Numbered from the stretch's first letter, positions 38,350 through 47,616 are shown. The stretch: 64,000 nucleotides of DNA from Defluviitaleaceae bacterium (GCA_009784615.1 WRBJ01000002.1:62001-126000); one strand, 5' to 3'. The notes: generated by a model not told the origin, from the sequence alone. Numbers and translations: made by a program.

Positions 38350-40224
38350 ATGCGAAAATTAACAATAAAACTAGCGTCGCAACATCTTAAAAACACAAAA
38401 CGTCATAGCCTTTGGACACTGGTTAGCATTGTGCTTGCGGTTGGTATGTTGGTTGCTATAGGTGGCTTTGGAACATCTGCTATGGTTGCGTTAAACGACC
38501 TAACAACCAATGTGGATGGTTGGACAGGTGGTGCAACAAACATAATATCTTATGGTCTTTCGTCCTTTTTTGGCGGCATTGTTGCCTTTGCGGGCATTGT
38601 GGTTATATCCAATGCTTTTAGAATATCGGCAGGCGAGCGCACAAGGCAGTTTGGAATTTTAAAAAGCGTTGGTGCAACAAAAAAGCATATTAAGGCAACG
38701 GTTTTGGCAGAAGCGACAATCCTTTCTGCAATAGGTATTCCGTTAGGTTTTGCGCTTGGTTTTTTGATGTACTATCTATCTATGGCGGCAATGAATATAT
38801 TTGTGGATTTAAATTTTATGAGCGAAAATCTGCAGTTTAGTATGCATTTTCAACCAATTATTCTTTTAATAGCATTGATATTGTCGTTGATAGTAATATT
38901 TACTTCGGCGTGGCTTCCTGCTAGAAAAGCGGCAAAAACACCCGCAATAAATGCTATACGTGGTATTGGTGAAGTAAAGAAGCATACAAAAAGGATTGGC
39001 GGCGGCAAAATTGTAGGCAAAATATTTGGCTTTGAAGGACTTTTGGCGGCAAAAACCTTGCGTCGAAACCGCAAGCATTTTAGGGCAACGGTTATTTCTA
39101 TTAGCGTTAGCTTGATTTTGATATTAACGGCAGTAAGCCTTAATTGGCATATGACACGCTTGTTAGATGGCAGGATGGAACAAATTGATATGCCAAACAT
39201 CGGTTTGCTGTTTACATCAAACCCTAATGACAGAAGCAATACAAACTTTAATGCGGCTACAGCAACAAAAATTACTGAAGAATTGCAACAATTTGCCGAC
39301 ACAAGGGTTAATGGTATGGGGTTTAGCTATGGTAGCCGTGTGCCGTATGCGCCACGCTCTGCCTTTGACGCATTGTGGATAATGACATTAAATGATACCG
39401 CATATACCGAAATTGTCGAACTTGCAGGTGTGCCTTACGGCTCTAATGTGCTTGTTAATGTACGGCTTAATATTGATACAAACGGCGTGTTTACGCAAGA
39501 AAGGCTTTTTGATTTTGAAGATGGCGATGTTATACGTAAATATTCGCTTGAAGGCGAATTTGTTGAAGAAATTACTGTACACGGGCAGGTTTTAGAGTTG
39601 CCCCGTCATCTGTACTTTTTAGCCGAAGGCGTTAAAACCATTGTAATGCCCGACGGCGATATATGGATGTATCAATGGAATATAAATACAGCAGAACCCG
39701 AAGGCTTTGCGAGCTTTGCACGTGATGTTTTTGAAAGCCATTATATACTTGGTGAATATGAAGAATTTACCGAAATGGATTGGACAGAAGGCTTTTTGCT
39801 AATGCAGGCAATAGTTAGCACAATTTCCACATCCATTGCTATTTTTTCGACAATGCTTGCGTTGTTGGGGCTTACCAATGTTATCAGCACTATTGTAACA
39901 AGCATACAGATGCGCAAGCGGGAATTTGCCGTGCTTACCAGCATTGGTATGGATAAAAAGGGACTGCGCAATATGCTTGCGCTTGAAAGTATATTAAGCT
40001 CTGCAAGGGCGTTGCTGTTTGGCTTGCCGCTGGGTTTTGCGGCGGCTTATGTGGTATATCTTTCAGTAGAGCCGAGCAATCCTGTAGGAATGGCGTTTTA
40101 TCCGCCGTTTATGGCAATGGCTATATGCACCGTGGCGGTTTTTGCCGTAACATTTGTTATAATGCAAGCGGCGATTGGGGGAATAAAAAAGGATAGCGTT
40201 ATTGACACTATCCGAGGGGTGTAA
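38350..40224 (+). CDS. ABC transporter permease, FtsX-like, with large extracytoplasmic domain
   Basis: RTRQFGILKSVGATKKHIKATVLAEA; two FtsX-like modules flanking a soluble domain. Confidence 0.92.
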   Translation: MRKLTIKLASQHLKNTKRHSLWTLVSIVLAVGMLVAIGGFGTSAMVALNDLTTNVDGWTGGATNIISYGLSSFFGGIVAFAGIVVISNAFRISAGERTRQFGILKSVGATKKHIKATVLAEATILSAIGIPLGFALGFLMYYLSMAAMNIFVDLNFMSENLQFSMHFQPIILLIALILSLIVIFTSAWLPARKAAKTPAINAIRGIGEVKKHTKRIGGGKIVGKIFGFEGLLAAKTLRRNRKHFRATVISISVSLILILTAVSLNWHMTRLLDGRMEQIDMPNIGLLFTSNPNDRSNTNFNAATATKITEELQQFADTRVNGMGFSYGSRVPYAPRSAFDALWIMTLNDTAYTEIVELAGVPYGSNVLVNVRLNIDTNGVFTQERLFDFEDGDVIRKYSLEGEFVEEITVHGQVLELPRHLYFLAEGVKTIVMPDGDIWMYQWNINTAEPEGFASFARDVFESHYILGEYEEFTEMDWTEGFLLMQAIVSTISTSIAIFSTMLALLGLTNVISTIVTSIQMRKREFAVLTSIGMDKKGLRNMLALESILSSARALLFGLPLGFAAAYVVYLSVEPSNPVGMAFYPPFMAMAICTVAVFAVTFVIMQAAIGGIKKDSVIDTIRGV

Positions 40225-40243
40225 GTATAGAGTGTAAGTTATT

Positions 40244-40421
40244 GATGTCAAGCGAACTGGATTGCTTCGAGGTTCGCTTGACATCTTATCGTAGGAATGT
40301 CCCTCGCAATGACGGCTTACCTTGGCGAGGATTGACCGATACCAAGGACTATCGTCATTGCGAGGGTTACTAAATACTTAAAGCAATACACATCAAGCCC
40401 GAAGTGAGCCAGCAAAGGGTC
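40244..40421 (-). repeat. Dispersed palindromic repeat, copy 2 (inverted relative to copy 1)
   Basis: Contains gatgtcaagcgaac (40244-40257)/gttcgcttgacatc (40272-40285) and cgtcattgcgagggttactaaatac...aagcccgaagtgagccagcaaagggtc. Confidence 0.87.
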
Positions 40422-40425
40422 TTTC

Positions 40426-41559
40426 TTACCCCTTTATAACACCTAGCGGCATTAATTCTATCGCAATATCCGCCAAATCTTGCTGTTCCTGCATTACTAC
40501 ATCAATATTTTTATATGCGCTTGCGGCTTCGTCTAAATCTTTTATGCCACGTATGCCGTGCAAAATACCTAATTTATCTAATTTTTCAATTTCTTCTTGC
40601 AAATTAAGCGTGCGTTCGGCTTGCTTACGTCCCATAACACGCCCTGCGCCGTGGCTACAGCTTTCAAAAGACAGCGGGTTGCCCTTGCCTTTAATAATAT
40701 ATGACTTTGTGCCTTGTGAGCCGGGTATAATGCCTGTTTGCCCTGCTTTTGCGCTTGTTGCACCCTTGCGGTGTACCCAAACGTCTTTGCCAAAGTGATG
40801 CTCAAGATTGGCGTAATTGTGGTGAATGTTTACGCTGTCAATTACTTTTGCACCCGTTTCGTTTTGTAAAATATCGGAAATAATCTGTGACATTACATCA
40901 CGGTTGCGTTTTGCAAAACGTAGGCAATATTCCATTTCGATAATATATTGTTGCCCCGTAACGCTATCCGCTTTAAGATAAGCCAAATCCCAATTTTTAG
41001 GAATATCTTTCGATTGCTCTTTCGCCAAACGGTTATAATGGTCGCAAACCTGCTTGCCTAAATTGCGGCTGCCAGAATGAACCATAAACCAAATATGCCC
41101 ATCGCTTCCCCGCTGAAACTCGATAAAATGGTTGCCGCCGCCCAATGTGCCTACTTGAAAACGTGCTTTTTTGTGTTGGTCGGCAACAATGGGTGCATTT
41201 TTTGGCACAGGCTCTATATCCAATGCTTCTTTGCGGTGGTTAAAGCCTAGTGGAATAGACTTTCTTATACCGCCCAGCACATTTTTAAGCACGGCGGTGT
41301 CTATTTCTGTTAATGATGTTTTTGTAGCAATCATCCCGCAACCAATGTCAACTCCAACGGCATTGGGTATAATATGACCAACAGCCGCCAAAACGCCGCC
41401 AATGGGCATACCAAAGCCTTGATGCGTGTCTGGCATTAGGGCAATATGATTGTGCGCAAAGGGCAGTGCGGCAATATTTTTGGCTTGCTCTATCGCTCCT
41501 TCTTCAGGGTTCATAGCCCAGCACAAAATATCCAATCCATCAGTTTTAATCGTTTGCAT
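40426..41559 (-). CDS. rtcB: RtcB-family RNA ligase
   Basis: VGVDIGCGMIATKT, GTLGGGNHFIEFQ, MVHSGSRNLGKQVCDHYN, SCSHGAGRVMGRKQA. Confidence 0.95.
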   Translation of the reverse strand: MQTIKTDGLDILCWAMNPEEGAIEQAKNIAALPFAHNHIALMPDTHQGFGMPIGGVLAAVGHIIPNAVGVDIGCGMIATKTSLTEIDTAVLKNVLGGIRKSIPLGFNHRKEALDIEPVPKNAPIVADQHKKARFQVGTLGGGNHFIEFQRGSDGHIWFMVHSGSRNLGKQVCDHYNRLAKEQSKDIPKNWDLAYLKADSVTGQQYIIEMEYCLRFAKRNRDVMSQIISDILQNETGAKVIDSVNIHHNYANLEHHFGKDVWVHRKGATSAKAGQTGIIPGSQGTKSYIIKGKGNPLSFESCSHGAGRVMGRKQAERTLNLQEEIEKLDKLGILHGIRGIKDLDEAASAYKNIDVVMQEQQDLADIAIELMPLGVIKG

Positions 41560-41631
41560 ATAAAACCCTCTCTCCGATTATAAGGAAAACTTTTTTCGCC
41601 TTTAGCGAAAAATCATTCCACTACAGCGCAC

Positions 41632-42498
41632 TTAAAGCTGTGCGCTATCCGTTACACTGTTTGAGTGGTCGTGGCTATGGTCGTGTCCGCCGTGGTCGTG
41701 CGGTAGTACCGTATGTAATATAAGCATAGCCATAACACCCAAAATTATGCCGATTGTGGCAAGCGAACTACGTTTTTCCCCACATTCGCATTTTTGGCTT
41801 TCCGGTATAAGCTCGTGTACAGCAACCCAAACCATAGCACCGCCCGCAAAAGCCATAATAAACGGCATAAAATCGTCCATACCTGCGGCAAGCAAAAAAC
41901 CACCTATACCAAAAGCAAAACCAATAAAACCCGATATTTGCCCCAAAAAGAAGGCTTTAACACGCCCCATACCTTCCTTGCGCCAAGCCACGGACAATAC
42001 ACTGCCTTCAGGCAATTTGTGCAAGCCGACGGCTATAACCATTGGTAAAATTGTCCATAACTCATCCATATTAAAATGCGACCCTAGTATGCCAAGCATT
42101 AGCCCCAGCGTAAAGCCTTCAGGTATGTTGTGGAAGGACAGCGCAGAAGCCAAAACAACGCTTTGGCGGTATTTAAAGCCACCTTGCCCCGCAACCTTTT
42201 TGCTATGTGCTTTTTTATGTACAAATGTGTCAAGCCCAAAAATGAACAAAAAGCCCAGTATAAAGCTACCCGGCACGGCTACCCAAGCTGGCATAGCCAA
42301 ATATTCTGCCAGATGCATTGATGGGTACAATAGCTCGAAAAATGTTACAGCCAGTATTACACCCGCCGCAAAACCCATCACAATGCGGGATAATGTCAAA
42401 TTTTTTTCCTTAAAAAATGCTACAATAGCCGCACCCAATGCCGCCGCAATCCACGTACCCAAAGCCAAAACCAATATCGCCATCAAAACATTGTTCAT
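41632..42498 (-). CDS. ZIP-family metal transporter with His-rich C-terminus
   Basis: ALSFHNIPEGFTLGLMLG, GLHKLPEGSVL; tail PHDHGGHDHSHDHS. Confidence 0.93.
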   Translation of the reverse strand: MNNVLMAILVLALGTWIAAALGAAIVAFFKEKNLTLSRIVMGFAAGVILAVTFFELLYPSMHLAEYLAMPAWVAVPGSFILGFLFIFGLDTFVHKKAHSKKVAGQGGFKYRQSVVLASALSFHNIPEGFTLGLMLGILGSHFNMDELWTILPMVIAVGLHKLPEGSVLSVAWRKEGMGRVKAFFLGQISGFIGFAFGIGGFLLAAGMDDFMPFIMAFAGGAMVWVAVHELIPESQKCECGEKRSSLATIGIILGVMAMLILHTVLPHDHGGHDHSHDHSNSVTDSAQL

Positions 42499-42601
42499 AA
42501 AGTTCTCCCAAATTTTATTTTTTGCACTTTGTTAAATAATATCATATATCCCAAAAAAATGCAAGCACGTAAAAACGAATAACAGACCTGTTCGTAAAGG
42601 C

Positions 42602-42630
42602 TTGAAAATATCGTAAACATATGATATAAT
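42602..42630 (+). promoter_or_regulatory. uvrC promoter
   Basis: TTGAAA-17-TATAAT 18 nt upstream of uvrC. Confidence 0.75.
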
Positions 42631-42646
42631 CTCAAAAGGTGATTAG

Positions 42647-44491
42647 ATGTTTGACTTTCCAACAGAATTAAAAAAACTGCCGCAAAAGCCTGGCGTTTAT
42701 ATGTTTATTGGCTCTGCCGAAGAAATTATTTATGTTGGCAAGGCTATTAATTTGCGTTCTCGTGTACGCTCTTATTTCACCGAAGCAAATTTAATACATA
42801 CAAAAATACGCAATATTAGGGGGACAGCACAGCGGTTTGAGTATATTATTACCGATACAGAAACAGAGGCGCTGGTGCTGGAATGTAACCTAATAAAAGA
42901 ACATCAGCCAAAATACAATGTTTTATTAAAAGACGACAAATCTTACCCATACATAAAAGCAACTATCAACGAGGATTTCCCCCGTGTTTTTTCAACCCGT
43001 GATTATATAGAGGACGGCGGCAAATATTTTGGTCCATACACATCCAGCTTTGCTGTTGACCAAACCTTGGAGCAAATCCTTAAAATATGGCCGTTGCGCC
43101 GTTGCACCAAAAAGATTGTAGCGGGTGAAAAAAGCGGCCGCCCTTGCCTTAATTACCACATTGGGCTATCCCCTGGTGCTTGCGGTATGCATATTTCTAA
43201 AGAAGATTATAACGAGCGTGTGCGTAATATATTAGAATTTTTAGGCGGCAAGCACGCCGATGTTGTGCGACAGCTAAACATACAAATGAACGAAGCCGCA
43301 GAAAACCTAGAGTTTGAACGTGCGGCAGATTTGCGTGACAAAATATCCGCAATAAAACGTATTAACGAAAAGCAACAAGCACAGCGCATATCAAAAGGCG
43401 ACCAAGATGTGGTGGCTTTTGCCATAAACGCCGACGAAGCGTTGTTTCAGGTGTTTTTTATACGTGATGGCAAAATGACAGGACGAGAGCATTTTATGGT
43501 ATCGGGCGTTACAGATGCTGACGAAACCGCCATTATGACGCAGTTTGTAACACAATTTTACAGCGGTACGCCCTTTGTGCCAAAAGAGCTTGTACTGTCG
43601 CACGCAATAGAAAACGAAGAAATAATTGCGGCGTGGCTGGAAGCAGAGCGTGGCAAAAAGGTAACGATAACCGTGCCGATAAAAGGCGAAAAGCTAAAGC
43701 TGGTAAAACTGGCACATAGCAACGCCATCATCCAAATGGAACAATTTGGTAAACATATTAAAACCGAAGCCCAGCGCACCACAGGCGCATTGGACGAAAT
43801 ACGCACGGCATTAGGCATAGAAGCACCAATAAACCGTATAGAAGCCTACGATATATCAAATATACAGGGTTTTGAAAACGTTGGCTCTATGGTTGCTTTT
43901 GAAGGCGGCAGGGCAAGACGCAACGATTATCGCAAGTTTAAAATAAAATCGCTGATGCGGGGCGAAGCCAACGATTATGCCGCTATGCAAGAAATATTGC
44001 ACAGGCGGTTTAAAAGACACGAAACCGAGGCAACAGGCTCTTTTTCCCGTTTGCCTGATGTTATTTTTATTGACGGTGGCAAAGGACATATTGCCGCCGC
44101 TAGCGAGGTTTTGCACGATATGGGCATAAACATCCCAATATGCGGTATGGTTAAGGACGACAAGCACCGCACAAGGGCACTTTTGTATAACGACAAAGAA
44201 GTGCCGCTAAAGCTGACAAGCGAAGGCTTTAGGCTTGTTGCCCGTGTTCAAGAAGAAGTACACCGCTTTGCGATAGAATACCATAGAAAACTGCGCCAAA
44301 AAACCGTTACAAAATCGGTGCTGGACGACATAACGGGCATTGGCGACACCCGCCGCAAAGCCCTAATGATGCGCTTTGGCACGATAGAAGCCATAAAATC
44401 CGCAACGCTAGAAGATTTGGCAACAACCACGGGGATGAACAAAAAAGCCGCCGAAGCGGTTTACGAGTTTTTTCAGGCACAACGTCAATAA
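42647..44491 (+). CDS. uvrC: Excinuclease ABC subunit C
   Basis: LPQKPGVYMFIGSAEEIIYVGKAINLRSRVRSYF; UVR motif; DISNIQGFENVGSMVAFEGG; C-terminal HhH. Confidence 0.97.
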   Translation: MFDFPTELKKLPQKPGVYMFIGSAEEIIYVGKAINLRSRVRSYFTEANLIHTKIRNIRGTAQRFEYIITDTETEALVLECNLIKEHQPKYNVLLKDDKSYPYIKATINEDFPRVFSTRDYIEDGGKYFGPYTSSFAVDQTLEQILKIWPLRRCTKKIVAGEKSGRPCLNYHIGLSPGACGMHISKEDYNERVRNILEFLGGKHADVVRQLNIQMNEAAENLEFERAADLRDKISAIKRINEKQQAQRISKGDQDVVAFAINADEALFQVFFIRDGKMTGREHFMVSGVTDADETAIMTQFVTQFYSGTPFVPKELVLSHAIENEEIIAAWLEAERGKKVTITVPIKGEKLKLVKLAHSNAIIQMEQFGKHIKTEAQRTTGALDEIRTALGIEAPINRIEAYDISNIQGFENVGSMVAFEGGRARRNDYRKFKIKSLMRGEANDYAAMQEILHRRFKRHETEATGSFSRLPDVIFIDGGKGHIAAASEVLHDMGINIPICGMVKDDKHRTRALLYNDKEVPLKLTSEGFRLVARVQEEVHRFAIEYHRKLRQKTVTKSVLDDITGIGDTRRKALMMRFGTIEAIKSATLEDLATTTGMNKKAAEAVYEFFQAQRQ

Positions 44492-44611
44492 ACAGGTCTG
44501 CTAGGTTGGTATTTTAAAAAACTCCATTCATTATGTGCCCTCATAATATTATTCTTTCACAATATCAGTATAGCACATATGCGACTAACAAACAATCTCA
44601 TCTTTTGCAAT

Positions 44612-44974
44612 CTACCACAAATCTTTATCCCTGTATTGCAACCTGCTTAAAACCAGCATACTGTCATCTACATAATATACGCATATTCTTTCGCCCAACC
44701 TATTTTCTGCCACCTTCCAACCCATTTCGTCCCTTAACCCCTTAGACAAAACAAACCTTCCCGCTGGACCAATTGTTGATTTAATTATTTTGTGCGGTGC
44801 CAATTGCTGGCTTATATTAGGCTTGTCTTCTTCTAATTTTTGTAAGATGACAATGCCGCCCATTGATAATAGGGTTATGGTGTCGCCTACTTCCAAATCC
44901 AACATACGCCTTAAATTAATCTGTAGCTGAATTTTGCCTAAATCGTCTATGGCTTTTATAGAATACCTTAGCAT
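44612..44974 (-). CDS. Protein with two tandem AbrB/SpoVT-like domains
   Basis: IKAIDDLGKIQLQINLRRMLDLEVGDTITLLSMGGIVILQKLE, then STIGPAGRFVLSKGLRDEMGWKVAENRLGERICVYYVDDSMLVLSRL. Confidence 0.75.
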   Translation of the reverse strand: MLRYSIKAIDDLGKIQLQINLRRMLDLEVGDTITLLSMGGIVILQKLEEDKPNISQQLAPHKIIKSTIGPAGRFVLSKGLRDEMGWKVAENRLGERICVYYVDDSMLVLSRLQYRDKDLW

Positions 44975-45018
44975 AAAAAAATACCACCTTTTAGGTTATT
45001 GTCTTTTAAAAGAAGTGC

Positions 45019-45058
45019 TTGACGAATAGACCTAAATGTGATAATATCATCTTAGGTC
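45019..45058 (+). promoter_or_regulatory. Promoter overlapped by GACCTAA-N16-TTAGGTC inverted repeat
   Basis: TTGACG (45019-45024), 17 bp, TAATAT (45042-45047); dyad GACCTAA (45029-45035)/TTAGGTC (45052-45058) surrounds the -10. Confidence 0.75.
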
Positions 45059-45124
45059 TTCGGACTGGTGTGGGTGCTTGTTGGGGTGTTGTCTGTCACG
45101 ATTTTTGCCCCAACAAGCATTTTT
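45054..45124 (+). ncRNA. Putative orphan small RNA (~70 nt) ending in a strong intrinsic terminator
   Basis: After the promoter: GUC-UUCG-GAC hairpin, then TGCTTGTTGGGG (45075-45086)/CCCCAACAAGCA (45108-45119) + TTTTT; no + strand gene until 46426. Confidence 0.6.
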
Positions 45125-45247
45125 ATACCAATCCTATATATACTAATCTCCCATCACCGATTATACAATATTGCTCGGTGTTTGTCAAGGGGGTTTTTTG
45201 TTTTGTTGTATAATCCTTGGCAAGGGTCGTATAACACCAACAGGCTA

Positions 45248-45317
45248 CGTCATTGCGAGGGCTACTAAATGCGTAGGGCATTACACATAAAGCCCGAAGC
45301 AATCCAGCAAAGGGTCT
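45248..45317 (-). repeat. Dispersed palindromic repeat, partial copy 3
   Basis: cgtcattgcgagggctactaaatgcgtagggcattacacataaagcccgaagcaatccagcaaagggtct, close to one end of copy 2; abuts the cheB stop. Confidence 0.85.
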
Positions 45318-46296
45318 ACACAAGCTCTGCAATTTTATTAGCAATTTGATTAAGCGGCAATTGATAATCAACAATACCTAAATCATAAGCGGCTTTTGGC
45401 ATACCGTATACAACACTGCTTTCTTTGTCTTGCCCTATAATGGTCGCACCTTTTTTCTTCAGCTTCATCAAACCACGTGCGCCGTCAGCACCCATCCCTG
45501 TCAGCACAACACCTATTACGTTTCTGCCTGTAAAATCTGCCATTGTGTCAAACAATATGTCTGCGGCGGGGCGTACGCCGTGCATTTTTTCGCCTTGAAA
45601 ACATTCCAAAAGCAGTTTTTTATCACGCATAACCGCCTTCATATGATAATCGCCAGGGGCGATAAGGGCTACGTTTTTCTTTGCCATATCGTTCATTGCG
45701 GCTTCTTTAACGGTAAACCTTACCGCAAGGTTAAGGCGGGTTGCAAACTGATACGTAAACATACTGGGCATATGTTGCACGATAAGGATAGGCGGTACTT
45801 GTGCCGGCAAACCGGTTAGAACAGTGTGCAAAGCGTCCGTGCCGCCAGTAGAAGCCGCAATGGCAATTATTTTTTCGTCAACACCTGCCGCCGCAGTTAT
45901 ATTTGCAATGCCACGTGGTGAAGCATTGCGCATAAAAAGCTCTATTCTATCTAAAATATTGCGTACAAAAATACGCCGCACAAATTCTGTGTCGCCGTCG
46001 GGTTTTGATAATGCACCTTTTATGCCCGCTATTTGGTATGGTGCGGAATTTTTAATACCTAAAAGTATAGTAGAAAGATTTTTAATATCAGCTAAAAATT
46101 TGATAGCGGCGGGCATTGCAACGGTTGTGTCGGTGTCTAATACCAATACATTAGCCTTGCCTATATCCATAGCCGCCTGCACACCAAAAATGGAATTGAC
46201 CTTGATGTTGACCAAAAAACCCTCTTTTGCAAGCATAGAAGACAAAAAGGCTTTTAATGTTAAGTCTGCGGTTAAAATCATTACATTCGCTTGCAT
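45316..46296 (-). CDS. CheB-like protein-glutamate methylesterase with degenerate receiver domain
   Basis: IIAIAASTGGTDALHTVLTGLP, VQHMPSMFT, LIAPGDYHM, VVLTGMGADGARG; start trimmed to internal Met. Confidence 0.92.
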   Translation of the reverse strand: MQANVMILTADLTLKAFLSSMLAKEGFLVNIKVNSIFGVQAAMDIGKANVLVLDTDTTVAMPAAIKFLADIKNLSTILLGIKNSAPYQIAGIKGALSKPDGDTEFVRRIFVRNILDRIELFMRNASPRGIANITAAAGVDEKIIAIAASTGGTDALHTVLTGLPAQVPPILIVQHMPSMFTYQFATRLNLAVRFTVKEAAMNDMAKKNVALIAPGDYHMKAVMRDKKLLLECFQGEKMHGVRPAADILFDTMADFTGRNVIGVVLTGMGADGARGLMKLKKKGATIIGQDKESSVVYGMPKAAYDLGIVDYQLPLNQIANKIAELV

Positions 46297-46425
46297 ATGC
46301 CACCTCCATTTTCGCTTGTCTACATTATAACAAATGTTGTAGAATATTTCAAGCATACAAATGATTATTTTTTTGGATATGTGAGAAGATAATTCCAGAT
46401 ATTATTTATGAAGGAAGTGTTTAAT

Positions 46426-47151
46426 ATGGATGCATTTCATCAAACAAACGAAGAAGAAAATGTACAAAGCTCGCCGCCGTCAGATAATTTGGAAAAATAT
46501 GGTCAGGTTGATGCTTTGATGGGTTTGCCGCAATGCGAAAATAATCCACGTGGAAATATATGGTATTTGCCTATAATTGGGCATATAGAAGGGCATCACG
46601 TAATGCCACCAGGGCATAAAACAACGAAGTACGAACACATAATACCAATGCTTTTGCACGCCGCACAAAGCCCTAATGTTGACGGGCTGTTGGTTGTGTT
46701 AAACACAGTGGGCGGTGATGTGGAAGCAGGGCTTGCTATAGCCGAGCTTATATCGCATTTTTCAAAACCTACTGTGTCGCTTGTTTTGGGTGGCGGCCAT
46801 TCTATTGGTGTGCCGCTTGGGGTTTGTGCCAATTATTCTTATATAGCAGCTTCGGCGGCGATGACAATACATCCCGTGCGGATGAACGGCACAATGGTCG
46901 GTGCACAGCAAACCTATGATTATTTTAACAAGATGCAGGATAGGGTGCTGGAGTTTGTAATAAACCATTCTAAAATATCAAAAGAGCGGCTGAAAGAACT
47001 GATGATGGACACTGCAACATTGGCAATGGATATGGGAACATTTTTAATAGGTGAAGAAGCCGTAAAAGAAGGATTGATTGACGAAGTAGGGGGGCTAAAC
47101 GCCGCAATGGAAACACTGTATGAAATGATTGCCAAAGCTCGGGAAATATGA
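46426..47151 (+). CDS. ClpP-family serine protease, TepA-like
   Basis: LNTVGGDVEAGLAIAELI, LGGGHSIGVPLGVCANYSYIAASAAMTIHPVR. Confidence 0.88.
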   Translation: MDAFHQTNEEENVQSSPPSDNLEKYGQVDALMGLPQCENNPRGNIWYLPIIGHIEGHHVMPPGHKTTKYEHIIPMLLHAAQSPNVDGLLVVLNTVGGDVEAGLAIAELISHFSKPTVSLVLGGGHSIGVPLGVCANYSYIAASAAMTIHPVRMNGTMVGAQQTYDYFNKMQDRVLEFVINHSKISKERLKELMMDTATLAMDMGTFLIGEEAVKEGLIDEVGGLNAAMETLYEMIAKAREI

Positions 47152-47172
47152 TACAATGCTTTTGGTGATATT

Positions 47173-47616
47173 ATGACATTCGATAGCTATTCTCAAAAAG
47201 ATACAGAAGATTTTGCGGCAGAGCTTGCAAAAAAAGCCGTCGCAGGTGATTTTTTTGCGCTTGTTGGCGGTTTGGGCGCAGGCAAAACCGCTTTTGCCCG
47301 TGGTTTTGCCCGTGGGCTTGGCGTTGTGGCACATATAACAAGCCCTACTTTCGCTATAATAAATGAATACAGCGGAAATTTGCCGCTGTATCATTTTGAT
47401 GTGTATCGAATTAACAACGCAGACGATATGTACGACACAGGCTTTGAAGAATATTTTTATGCCAGCGGTGTTTGTTTGGTAGAATGGGCAGATATGATAA
47501 CAGAAATATTGCCGCCAAATGCGAAAATAGTAAGGTTTGAACAAGATTTGGCAAAAGGCGAACAATATAGAAAGATTACTATAGGGGGGCAAAATTTTGA
47601 TACTATTAGCAATTGA
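47173..47616 (+). CDS. tsaE: tRNA t6A biosynthesis ATPase TsaE
   Basis: VGGLGAGKTAFARGFARGLGV, SPTFAIINEY, LYHFDVYRI, LVEWAD. Confidence 0.96.
   Translation: MTFDSYSQKDTEDFAAELAKKAVAGDFFALVGGLGAGKTAFARGFARGLGVVAHITSPTFAIINEYSGNLPLYHFDVYRINNADDMYDTGFEEYFYASGVCLVEWADMITEILPPNAKIVRFEQDLAKGEQYRKITIGGQNFDTISN

Noticed and set aside
41747-42535. 262-aa plus-strand ORF antisense to the ZIP transporter
   Set aside because: Complement of a GC-biased TM protein; Pro/Lys-rich and without motifs.
42580-44505. Short inverted repeats flanking uvrC (aacagacctgtt / aacaggtctg)
   Set aside because: About 10 nt only, likely chance; uvrC is a core gene with its own promoter.
45068-45268. 66-aa hydrophobic ORF MWVLVGVLSVTIFAPTSIFIPILYILIS... 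overlapping the putative small RNA
   Set aside because: Considered as a type I toxin-like peptide, but it has a GTG start without SD and runs through the terminator and repeat copy 3; RNA interpretation preferred. Ribo-seq would decide.
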